In this document: piece by piece, positions 55,630-64,000 of the stretch
Position numbering within the stretch: position 1 is the first letter of the stretch
Layout of the letters: each line of letters starts with the position of its first letter
NCBI GenBank assembly: GCA_963693305.1
Contig: OY855914.1
Coordinates: 11,941,403-12,005,402, forward strand
Source: Meandrina meandrites
Taxonomy: Eukaryota > Cnidaria > Anthozoa > Scleractinia > Meandrinidae
Direction of reading: 5' to 3'
Length of the DNA: 64,000 bases
Made by a program: the position numbers and the translations under genes
The notes under the pieces: generated by a model
The model's database searches: none
Told to the model about the DNA's origin: nothing
What the model saw: the letters and a program-made list of their open reading frames with translations, nothing else

Positions 55630-55895
55630 AGCGTACCAAAGATTTTGCCGCCTTTTCATGCAATCGCTTCGTTTAAGTTGATATGAAAAGTCCAGATCAT
55701 TTTTTGATGTGAGAGAAAATCTCTGAAGTCTCTCAGGTGTAAAAAAACTTTAGATGTGATGAGGTGAAAAATGACAACGAAGAAATATTTTCTGCTGTTC
55801 ACTTCCTTCCCGCGGTGAGCAACCGCCAACGATTTTGTCGCCTTTTCACGCAATTGATTCGTGTAGGCGAAATGAAATATCCCTAGTCGATTTTC
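55630..55895. repeat. Two diverged direct copies of a ~190-bp unit
   Basis: GATTTTGCCGCCTTTTCATG and GATTTTGTCGCCTTTTCACG begin two units, each followed by CAAT(C/T)G(C/A)TTCGT and a GTGAGA/GAAAT-type body. Not coding. Confidence 0.5.
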
Positions 55896-56878
55896 AACAT
55901 GAAATAAAAAAATGTGCAGTGTCCTACAATTTTCTACGATAGGTAACTTTTAACGAAAGTTGCATGCCAATATCAAAGATGTTAGATGCCCAGGTGAAGC
56001 TTTTTCTGGAATCTATATGGCCGCCATTTTGGGCGACGTCGTCGTCGCTAGGCGCACGCGCACGCGCCCGCGAGCCATGCCGCTAGCCACGATGACCATG
56101 AAAACTCCAACGCATGGTTTTCCAATTTTCTATGCTCGCTCGATAGCTATGGGGTTCCGCTCTGCGGCGCTTCGGGCTGCTGGAGAGCTCCGCTAAAAAT
56201 AGCCTACTCGCGAAAGACATAGAACGCGACTTCTAGTTAGACTTCTAGTTATGGACATCTGGTTTCTAAATTATTTTGTACATCAATAACGAAAGTCGTT
56301 AGCGTCGCAAGACATGTGATTGACCAGGGTTTAGTTTTTCATTTGCATGCAGGAACACCGACAAGATTGCGCTACCTTCTACAATATGTATGGAGCCCTT
56401 TCAGTCTTGGACCAGCAGCCATTGCCATATTGGTTTACTAAAACAAAAGGCGATTTTTGCCTAAAAATAGAGTTTAATTCACGGAGGAATGGCTTGGTAC
56501 ACCAACATGGCCGCCGTTTCTTTGTTTTGGGACACCAATATGGCTGCCGTGACGTCATATGAAAACGCTCTATTAGTTGCTTATCATAAAAATCCCCTGA
56601 CATGGAAATTGGTGACGTCACAAGTGCGGTTCTTTCTCTTACCTTGGTTTAACTTCCGCTCGGCAAAATAGTTAGCGGGACTTCGAATCACGCAGTGAGG
56701 GATGTTTATTCGCCACAAGCTGTCATCAAACTGCTGAAATTGAACTAAAAGCAGTTATGTAATGTATATGAAATGATTCATATATGAACTGCGGATATAT
56801 ATGAAGGTGATATGTGATCTTCGCAGTGAATTTCCAATTTAAGCAATTGGAATAAAGAAGCCTGAAAAAGAAAATCAG

Positions 56879-56950
56879 GGCTTAAACGGGATTCGAACCC
56901 GTGGCCTCCGCGATACCGGTGCGATGCTCTACCAACTGAGCTATGAAGCC
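56879..56950 (-). tRNA. tRNA-Thr(GGT)-like sequence, array copy 1
   Basis: Folds as a 72-nt cloverleaf: acceptor GGCTTCA, D arm GCTC/GAGC, T arm ACGGG-TTCGAAT-CCCGT. The anticodon loop is CCGGTAT, giving GGT. The acceptor has one mismatch (3' half TTAAGCC), base 33 is C instead of U, and pair 31-39 is A-C. GGT is not the usual eukaryotic Thr anticodon, so this is more likely a tRNA-derived repeat than a working tRNA. Confidence 0.55.
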
Positions 56951-57129
56951 ACACATTGGGAGCGAGTTCAATTGTGAGTTCATATTTTCCCGTGAAAGGA
57001 GTGAAGTGATGTAATGTATATGAAATGATTCATATATGAACTGCGGATATATATGAAGGTGATATGTGATCTTCGCAGTGAATTTCCAATTTAAGCAATT
57101 GGAATAAAGAAGCCCGAAAAAGAAAATCA

Positions 57130-57130
<1 letters not shown>

Positions 57131-57163
<33 letters not shown>

Positions 57164-57202
57164 GATACCGGTGCGATGCTCTACCAACTGAGCTATGAAG
57201 CC
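57131..57202 (-). tRNA. tRNA-Thr(GGT)-like sequence, array copy 2
   Basis: As copy 1 but with a perfect acceptor stem (GGCTTCA/TGAAGCC); the best-folding member. C33 and the A31-C39 mismatch persist. Followed by CCTGATTTTC and a short hairpin-forming CAATTGCTTAAATTGG. Confidence 0.6.
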
Positions 57203-57344
57203 ACACATAGGGAGCGAGGTCAATTGTGAGTTCATATTTTCCCATATTCATATATGAACTGCGGATATATATGAAGGTGATATGTGATCTTCGCAGTGAA
57301 TTTCCAATTTGAGCAATTGGAATAAAGAATCCTGAAAAAATCAG

Positions 57345-57416
57345 GGCTTCAACGAGATTCGAACCCGTGACCTCCGCGATACCGGTGCGATGCTCTACCA
57401 ACTGAGCTATGAAGCC
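57345..57416 (-). tRNA. tRNA-Thr(GGT)-like sequence, array copy 3
   Basis: As copy 2 with one change in the T stem (CTCGT for CCCGT) that breaks a pair, a sign of decay. The adjoining 3' sequence is shared with copies 1 and 2. Confidence 0.5.
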
Positions 57417-57479
57417 ACACATTGGGAGCGAGGTCAATTGTGAGTTCATATTTTTTTCATATTTCATATTTCATATTTC

Positions 57480-57485
57480 GGTGTG

Positions 57486-57519
<34 letters not shown>

Positions 57520-57595
57520 TGATTTTTTTCAGGCTTCTTTATTCCAATTGCTCAAATTGGAAATTCACTGCGAAGATCACATATCACCTTCATAA
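57480..57595 (+). repeat. Inverted partial copy of the tRNA-like unit
   Basis: The tRNA 3' half (GGCGGAGGTCACGGGTTCGA...GAAGCC) and its downstream tail (CTGATTTTTTTCAGGCTTC...AATTCACTGCGAAGATCAC) occur here on the plus strand, opposite to the three array copies. Confidence 0.8.
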
Positions 57596-57874
57596 AGGCA
57601 GTTAATTAGTGACTTGAGCAAAAATGCAGTTAAATTTTAACGGCGTGGTTTTAACATGCGCCAGTTTAGTTGCCTGATATTCAGCATTATTATATGGCAA
57701 GGTAGCCTGAGGCAAATCTGAGCGTTGTGATTGGTTCTTTCTTGGTCAGGATTTTGCCATACGGACCGTTTCCGTGGAAACGGTCATAAGTCGTGTATTC
57801 TTTGTTTTCGAAAGCAGGCAAATTTAAAATTGGCAGCTAAAACGAGTGCCATATAATAAACTACTTACTAACCT

Positions 57875-58017
57875 AGCTTGCTCGAGCCGTACTGGGGAAT
57901 ATTGGCCCTCGGTCGTTTTTGTACGGACCTCGCTGTGCTCGGTCCGCACGGCCACGACCTCGGGCCAATATTAGCTAATATTTCCCAGTGCGGCCCTCGC
58001 GCTCGGCTAGTAAAACG
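57875..58017. repeat. Inverted repeat upstream of GPCR 1
   Basis: CTAGCTTGCTCGAGCCGTAC at the left pairs with GTGCGGCCCTCGCGCTCGGC and TAG at the right; GGGAATATTGGCCCTCGGTC pairs with GACCTCGGGCCAATATT. A central TGTACGGACCTCG / CGGTCCGCACG hairpin completes a foldback element. Confidence 0.65.
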
Positions 58018-58122
58018 TTATTACAAATTTTTGTCCCTTTTATTTCCACAGTTTACAGATTTAACTGGCACTAGCTGTGGAGTACAAAATAAACAACTTC
58101 AACTGATAAAAACAGAAACGAC

Positions 58123-59286
58123 ATGAATTTGAACGCAACTTCCACAAGCAGTACGATACCCCATGAATGTGAAATCTATGACTATCTAGGAGGAAAACTT
58201 GATCACACTACAACAGTGGCTAACGTGGTGCTCGTCTTGTTAACAGTGCTGAACATAATAACTTGTCCTTTCACCATTGTTTTGAACTCGCTGGTGATGA
58301 TCGCTGTGAAAACCAAAGCGCGACTGAAAACCATCTCCAACACAGCACTCGGCTGCTTGGCCGTCACTGATGTTTTAATGGGAGCTATCGGCCAGCCTAT
58401 TTTTGTCGCCGGCACGATATTAATCCTGCAAGGAGACACGTCCAACGAACATTGCACGCTGCAACGACTATCAAGAATTGTTATTAGGCCATTAAGTGGA
58501 GCGTCGATCCGCCATCTGGTCTTGATTAGCGTGGAACGGTATATAGCCATTAAACACTCCTTCGCTTACACAACCATGGTCACTAAACCTCGAATACTCG
58601 GTTCGTCTGCTCTGGCGTGGGTCACAGTAGTTCTGTCAAATATGGTTTTACTCATTACAGACAGTAACATTTTCTTAACGATAAATAACATTATATTGTT
58701 CATTCTCATAGCCATTATAGTCTTTTGCCAGGTCGCAGTTTACCGCGAGACGCGTCGCCACGAAAAACAAATCGCTGCGCAACAAGTCTCAGAGGAAGCC
58801 AGACAGAAGTTCTTAAAGGAGAAAAAAGCTTTAAAGTTAACAACTACATTATTATTTATTATATTAATGTGTTATTCGCCAATAATTGTTGTTCGAATAC
58901 TGCTTATGACTTCTACAATCTCAACTGTAAATACAACATACATCGCTTTCTTCTCTGCAAGTGTGATAACAGTTCTTAATTCGCTTATTAACCCTTTTAT
59001 TTACTGTATCAGAGTTAGACATTTTCGGGTAGCCTTCATTGAAATATTGCTTAGAAAAAGCTATACACAAGCTGACCAGATTGAAAGCCAAATCTTCGGA
59101 ACAACGAACATTGTGGCACCGATTGTAACACGACAGGAAGGAGAAGAAGCTCAAAACACCGATCAGGGAAATCTAAACAACAACAACAACTACGACGAAG
59201 ACAACAACAACAACCAAATGACGACCACAACAACAATGATAACACCAACAACAAGAAACTTGCAACAAGTCGACTTTTATGAGTGA
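58123..59286 (+). CDS. Class A GPCR, melanocortin/MECA-like, single-exon
   Basis: 387 residues, seven hydrophobic segments. N-terminal NAT at 4-6 is a glycosylation site. Class A landmarks: N55 (TM1), LAVTD with D83 (TM2), C111 before TM3, ERY at 138-140, CYSP at 250-253 in place of CWxP, and NSLINPFIY at 286-294. The second extracellular loop is very short and has no Cys, and TM5 lacks the usual Pro, both features of melanocortin and related MECA receptors. Ligand unknown. The C-tail ends in Asn/Thr runs from an (AAC)n repeat that continues past the stop. A pyrimidine-rich CAG at 58049-58051 suggests a 5' UTR exon boundary. A paralogue lies at 62759. Reading-frame calls on the other strand are shadows. 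Confidence 0.92.
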   Translation: MNLNATSTSSTIPHECEIYDYLGGKLDHTTTVANVVLVLLTVLNIITCPFTIVLNSLVMIAVKTKARLKTISNTALGCLAVTDVLMGAIGQPIFVAGTILILQGDTSNEHCTLQRLSRIVIRPLSGASIRHLVLISVERYIAIKHSFAYTTMVTKPRILGSSALAWVTVVLSNMVLLITDSNIFLTINNIILFILIAIIVFCQVAVYRETRRHEKQIAAQQVSEEARQKFLKEKKALKLTTTLLFIILMCYSPIIVVRILLMTSTISTVNTTYIAFFSASVITVLNSLINPFIYCIRVRHFRVAFIEILLRKSYTQADQIESQIFGTTNIVAPIVTRQEGEEAQNTDQGNLNNNNNYDEDNNNNQMTTTTTMITPTTRNLQQVDFYE

Positions 59287-59405
59287 CGAAGTCGCGAGAC
59301 GGGCAACAACGACAACAACAATGACAGCAGCAACAACAACAGTAGCAACAAGAACAACAACAACGAAAACAACAACAAAGATAGCAATACTAACAACAAC
59401 TAGCT
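59170..59405. repeat. (AAC)n / (ACAACA)n trinucleotide repeat spanning the GPCR 1 stop codon
   Basis: Interrupted AAC/ACA triplets run from inside the GPCR 1 C-terminal coding sequence to about 120 bp beyond its stop. In frame they encode Asn-rich then Thr-rich stretches. Confidence 0.9.
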
Positions 59406-60462
59406 GTACATATTCGTTCTAATGTGTTTCCAGTTAGTCCAATGATGTATAGTACAACAGAAATGGGCAGCGAATTTACACAATAAAGAAAACAACAACA
59501 GGAAAATGGATATAGTTTGCTGGAGAATTTCTTTACAATTGTTGTCTTGATTTAAAACCGCCGCCAGATTAATTCTTCAACAATAAGGGACCGGTCATTA
59601 TTTAGTCTGTTTAGAGTGTGGGAAGTGTTGCTGCAAATTGGGGGAGGGTCAATACTTTTTATGCAGAGAAAAAGGGGAAGGGCACATAAATTTATGCGCG
59701 CACATTTTGGTTTAAGGGGGTGAGTTTGTAAGAGAGGGGAGGAACAGCAAACCAATGTGCTTCATGAAAGGGGAGGGTCGGGAGTCACAATTTGAACATA
59801 GCTTCCCTCCATTTGTACCAGTTCCCCCAAAAATCACCTTTTGTAAATTACAAAGAAACCAAATTACTACCAAGCTAAGGAAAGTACTATATCATCATAA
59901 TAAAATAATACATGTGGTTCATATATTCTCATTAAATCCTATTTTTTCTGATCGTCATCGCCCAATTGTTTTCTTTTTTATACGTTCACTAATAAGCTTT
60001 TTTTTTATTGCTACAACAACTTGAAAGATCGTCGCAGTTAATTACTCAACTAAGGGATTTTCTTATACTTAACGATCGCACTCTTAAGCCCGCCGCAGAG
60101 TAGCCGATTTTTCGTCAGCCGTAAAAAATCTTCAATTGTCGGTAGTGTGCGGTGAATTCAGACAAGTCTACGGCAAGATCAGGCCTTGTCGGACAATATC
60201 TAGCTGGACCGACTGTGCTAGAACTCAGAAAGTCTTTTCTGGCCTTGTCGGCTAGTGTACGGTGGACGAAGACTTTTGTCGGGGCTCAGTTGTGTCGTAA
60301 CCAATGAGAAAGCGTTGTTGTAGTCACATGAGCAAGCATCGTTTCCAACAAGACGGCTGTCGATCTAGCTTCCTGCGCAGATGTCTTTAGGGTCGTCACG
60401 CATTCCAGGAACGCGTGACGAGCCCAATTCAATGACGTCAGTGCCGGAGGCTACTGTCAAAC

Positions 60463-60746
60463 CAACCTCGTTCCCAGGGTCTCTCTCTCCCCGCCCCCAA
60501 GAGCGAGAGAAGAGAGACCCCGGTTGCGGCTGGTCACGTGACCTGGGTGACAAACCAAAACCGCAGGGAGGGTTGTTCCTCAACAACTGTAGGCTTAGTA
60601 TTGACAAAAGCAGTCTAAGCCGCCCCTCCCTTCAACGAATTTTTTGTCACCACCCAAATTCTGGGTGGCACGTGACCAGCCGCAACCAGGGTCTCTCTTC
60701 TCTCGCTCTTGGGGGCGGGGAGAGAGAGACCCTGGGAACGAGGTTG
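60463..60746. mobile_element. Foldback element with exact 9-bp target duplication
   Basis: Inverted arms of about 80 bp begin CAACCTCGTTCCCAGGGTCT and include CCCCGCCCCCAAGAGCGAG and GGTCACGTGAC. The 9-mer CTGTCAAAC lies at 60454-60462 and 60747-60755. Nine-bp duplications are typical of MULE-type DNA transposons; family assignment is inference. Shorter CTCGTTCCCAG inverted pairs occur near 24.16, 26.6 and 49.14 kb. Confidence 0.88.
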
Positions 60747-61510
60747 CTGTCAAACAAGAGCACGACAAAAAATCGTCTAGTGTGCGGCAATGATGGTCCA
60801 ACAAAATTTGACCCGATTTGACCCTGATGAAAAATCCCCTGTTACCATGCTTCTCGATCAAAAACGCGGCTCTTCCAGACGAAAATGAAATGGAACGTTA
60901 GAATCATAAATTCCCTATTGATTCATTCAAAGAGTTGGTATTCTCGTGAGAAACGGATCGCGAGTTTTTGCCATTCGAAGATTTGTAAATATGTTACGCC
61001 CTTCTGTCAACAGGATATGCAGCCGGCCAATGAAATGATGACACCCCTACCGTTCACAGCAAGCAAAACGATGTTAATTCGTAGGAATTCAAAGTAATGT
61101 GAGTCACGTACGTTTTCCTTTTTGAACTTCAGTGTGCGAGAGAATTGAAAAAAAAAACGTGAAAAAAATACGGGGAAGAGAGCAGAAAATGAAGTAGCAA
61201 TGGGTAGTTCGACTTGTTCCAAGGATCACTCAACACTGTCGGCCAAGTTTATCTTCTTGCTTTCGGCAAATTTTGCTTTTGTCTTCTTCTTAGAAGAAGA
61301 AGACAAGAACTTTTCGCTGTCCAAGAACTTTTCTCCATTTTTAAAACTCGTTTCACGACTTCAACAAGGCCAATAACGAGAAGCGAAGAGCGATAAAACG
61401 AAGAGCGATAGCTACAATGGAAGAGAAGCAAAATCAAATGTAAACAAAAAATGCTAATGAGGTCCTCGTAATAAGAGCTCACGGATGAGGCCGTTTCGCG
61501 CTAAAACAGT

Positions 61511-61900
61511 CTGACCCACCCACTTTGCATTGCGCGCCCTGTTGTTGTTTACGAGCCCGGAGGACCACAAAAACTATTGTAACATGATGACGCTTCTTTC
61601 AAAAACAGCGATCGTTCGAATATAACAAACTGAAGAGAAGAGATAAGACTTCTTTCTAGCATTCACATCGCGTTGGAAACAGATTTTACTTCTCGGTCGC
61701 TATCACTGGCTTTTTTGGGGGCCCCAAAAATGGCGGATTGACAAAGGTGAGAAATCTGTTTGTATCGCGATGTGAATGCTAGAAACAAGTTTTCGAACGA
61801 TCGCTGTTTTTGAAAGAAGCGTTATCGTGAAACGATAGTTTTTGTGGGCCTCCGCGCTCGTAAACAACAACAGGCGCGCAATGCAAAGTGGGTGGGTCAG
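61511..61900. mobile_element. Foldback element between the two GPCRs
   Basis: CTGACCCACCCACTTTGCAT at the left pairs with its complement ending at 61900. Pairing continues through TTGTTGTTTACGAGC, CTTTCAAAAACAGCGATCGT and CTAGCATTCACATCGCG. Arms of about 175 bp flank a ~50-bp centre (GGGGGCCCCAAAAATGGCGG). No target duplication was evident. Confidence 0.8.
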
Positions 61901-62758
61901 ATTCTTTAACGAGCTATGAGGATTATGACACCTGTTTTATTAACTTTTTTTTTTAAAAAAAACCTTTAAAATAACTCTCGCGCGTTTTTAAGATTTCACT
62001 TTATTTCATTTTTGGGGAAATGTTACTTAAGTCCAAAAAAAAATTCGACAAAAGTAGCCCTCTGGAGGTATTGTGTAACCTTAAAGAACTCTGGTCTAAC
62101 ATTAAAATTCTGGTGATTTTAATGCGGCCGAGGAATTTTCACCTTTAGCAATGTTTATTTTGACCGAAACGTCGAAGGAAAAAAGTACAAAGCAGAAAAT
62201 ATATTACGCTCACTAGTATAGTGATGTTGTGAACCTTGAACATCAAAGCTTCGCACTCCATAAAGGTTTGTCTTTCACATGACGTTTATTTTGATATTTA
62301 ACAAAGAAATTCGTTTAAAAAAAATTGGGCGGGATCGGGATTTGGACTAAGAGAAAGGCGGGATAGCGGGATTAACAAAAAAAAAAAAAAATAGGCGGGA
62401 AGGTGGGATTTGAGAAGCCTGTTGCACGTGGAGCCTCAGTTTTCAGTTTTTTTATGTTATATTCAACGCCTAATTCAACGCTACGTACTCACGCATAACG
62501 CGGCAAATTCAAAGATATTTCAACAATAGAGAATACCACGCTCGATAGCATAATTATCGGCGTTTGTCTTGGATATATAATGGCTTGACTGGCATTAAAA
62601 CCGGCACCACAAAAGGCTCTAATTAAATTCTACGTGGTTTCTTTGTTCGCGAAAGTTCGTGGCACTAAAAAAAGCGACACTGATACTTGAACGGTTAACG
62701 GCATACGTGCCTTTTGAGAACAGGGAACAGAAGCCAAACGAAGCTGCAGTGAAAAGTC
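61901..62758. other. GPCR 2 upstream region
   Basis: A-runs at 61957-61975 and 62380-62393 and a GGCGGGAT repeat at 62330-62410. No gene seen. The GPCR 2 promoter is presumably in the last few hundred bases but no motif stands out. Confidence 0.4.
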
Positions 62759-63796
62759 ATGAATTCAAGCGCGACTTCGCTTAGCGGGACGATACCAACA
62801 AAATGTGTGATGTATAATCTTCTGGGAGGAAAACTTAATGACACTACTACGGAAGCTTACGCAGTGCTCATCTTCTTGGTAGTTTTGAGTATCATTACTT
62901 GTCCTTTGACAACTTTGTTCAACGTGCTGGTGATGATCGCTGTGAAAACCAAACCGCGACTGAAAACCAACTCCAACATTGTGCTCGGCTGTTTAGCGGT
63001 CACTGATGGCTTAATAGGAGTTATCGGCATACCTTGGTTCGTAGCGATCAGGATATCAACTCTAAAAAGTGAGACCTCCGAAGAATATTGCTTCCTGGAA
63101 CAGCTCACAAGAAACATCATTAGACTTTTGTGCTCAGCATCAATCACTCACCTTTTGTTGATGAGCGTCGAGCGGTATATAGCCATAAAACACTCGTTTA
63201 CGTACACAACCGTGGTCACTAAAACCCGAATTCTCACTGCATCGGCTCTTGGGTGGTTTATAGCATTAGTTGCAACTATTCCTTTGGTCATCACGGACAA
63301 CAAGATGTATCTTACCACAAACAATACTCTATTAATCCTTTTTGCGGCCATTATCATGTTCTGTCAGGTTGCAGTTTATGTCGAAATTCGTCGCCATCAG
63401 AAACAAATCGCGTCACATCAAGTCTCAGAGGAAGCCAAACAGAAATTTTTAAGGGAGAAAAAAGCTTTGAAGTTAACAACTTGCGTTATTTTGTTGCTGC
63501 TATTGAGTTATTTGCCGATATTTGTTGTTCGAACACTGCTGGTGACTTCCACGATCACCAATAAAAATATAGCTTATATTAGTTTTTACACTGCAAGCTT
63601 TGTAACCATTCTCAACTCTCTGATTAATCCTGTTGTTTACTGTGTCAGAATTAGGCAGTTTCGCGTAGCGTTTATTGAAATATTGCTCAGGAAAAGATAT
63701 ACCGGCTCACGGCATGCTGAACAGTTTGAAAGGCGGCGCGTTTTTGGAACTTTGAATAATGTGGTCCCTCTCAACAACAACAACAACAACCGCTGA
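62759..63796 (+). CDS. Class A GPCR, melanocortin/MECA-like, single-exon paralogue
   Basis: 345 residues, strongly similar to the receptor at 58123 along its whole length (shared MIAVKTK, LGCLAVTD, SVERYIAIKHSF, VSEEAKQKFL, FRVAFIEILLRK). N-terminal NSS gives a glycosylation site. It has ERY, SYLP at the TM6 CWxP position, and NSLINPVVY. The second extracellular loop is short and lacks Cys. The C-tail is shorter and ends in five Asn from an AAC run just before the stop. Same orientation as its neighbour with about 3.5 kb between, so this is a tandem gene duplication; divergence across the whole protein shows it is not recent. Ligand unknown. Confidence 0.92.
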   Translation: MNSSATSLSGTIPTKCVMYNLLGGKLNDTTTEAYAVLIFLVVLSIITCPLTTLFNVLVMIAVKTKPRLKTNSNIVLGCLAVTDGLIGVIGIPWFVAIRISTLKSETSEEYCFLEQLTRNIIRLLCSASITHLLLMSVERYIAIKHSFTYTTVVTKTRILTASALGWFIALVATIPLVITDNKMYLTTNNTLLILFAAIIMFCQVAVYVEIRRHQKQIASHQVSEEAKQKFLREKKALKLTTCVILLLLLSYLPIFVVRTLLVTSTITNKNIAYISFYTASFVTILNSLINPVVYCVRIRQFRVAFIEILLRKRYTGSRHAEQFERRRVFGTLNNVVPLNNNNNNR

Positions 63797-64000
63797 AGCA
63801 ACTAAATCATTAACAGAATTGGGAAGATTGACAGCAAAAATAATTTGCAACGGCATCAACAACCGCGACACAGATGGGAATCAGAGAGACAAAACTATTT
63901 TACAATGATTTTATGATGTCACATTAACATTCCGGATAATTTCTAACCGTTTATAGTATATTGTTAATAAATTTATTTATTATATGCTACAGAGGTAATC
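63797..64000. other. GPCR 2 3' flank
   Basis: Short AT-rich sequence after the stop, with TTAATAAATTTATTTATTA near 63964-63982 that could hold a poly(A) signal. Nothing else seen. Confidence 0.4.

Noticed and set aside
56882..57467. Open frames containing MCGFIAQLVEHRTGIAE
   Set aside because: Conceptual translation of the tRNA-like sequences.

Overview
This is eukaryotic nuclear DNA from an animal: introns with GT-AG junctions, AT-rich intergenic sequence, and very many inverted-repeat mobile elements. Lineage-expanded intronless class A GPCRs and short tRNA-like and foldback repeats fit an anthozoan cnidarian, probably a stony coral. That placement is inference; no species marker is present.

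Four multi-exon genes were rebuilt from splice sites and reading phase. (1) ING3, minus strand, 8533 leftward out of the window: exons 1-8 are present and the PHD-finger end lies beyond base 1. (2) AMT, the mitochondrial glycine-cleavage T-protein, plus strand 8750-15008, complete at 414 codons in 8 exons, head-to-head with ING3 across 216 bp. (3) A long type I membrane protein with no family I recognise, minus strand 23363-15445, 10 coding exons including a 25-bp microexon, 1033 codons, convergent with AMT. (4) DNM1L/DRP1, the mitochondrial and peroxisomal fission dynamin, plus strand 28768-47809, 23 coding exons, 749 codons. Every exon junction listed keeps phase, and the three complete totals divide by three.

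Between genes 3 and 4 a ~2.43-kb unit is present twice head-to-tail and nearly identical. Its second copy ends 63 bp before the DRP1 start codon. From 47.8 to 58 kb I find mostly repeats: a 5'-truncated LINE with a 14-bp target-site duplication, a perfect 78-bp palindrome, a three-copy tRNA-like array, and two orphan exon candidates. From 58.1 to 63.8 kb lie two tandem paralogous single-exon GPCRs of melanocortin/MECA-like character.

Mobile DNA is the main non-genic content. It includes three elements flanked by TTAA on both sides, three hAT-like elements with exact 6-bp target duplications (two of them ~1 kb and closely related, both in DRP1 introns), a foldback element with an exact 9-bp target duplication, tRNA-headed SINEs, and a ~410-bp compound tetranucleotide microsatellite in an AMT intron. 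The most unusual gene-level observation is a cluster of four extra, phase-compatible copies of the 3' part of one ING3 exon. The best candidate for undescribed biology is the orphan signal-peptide/membrane protein at 15.4-23.4 kb.
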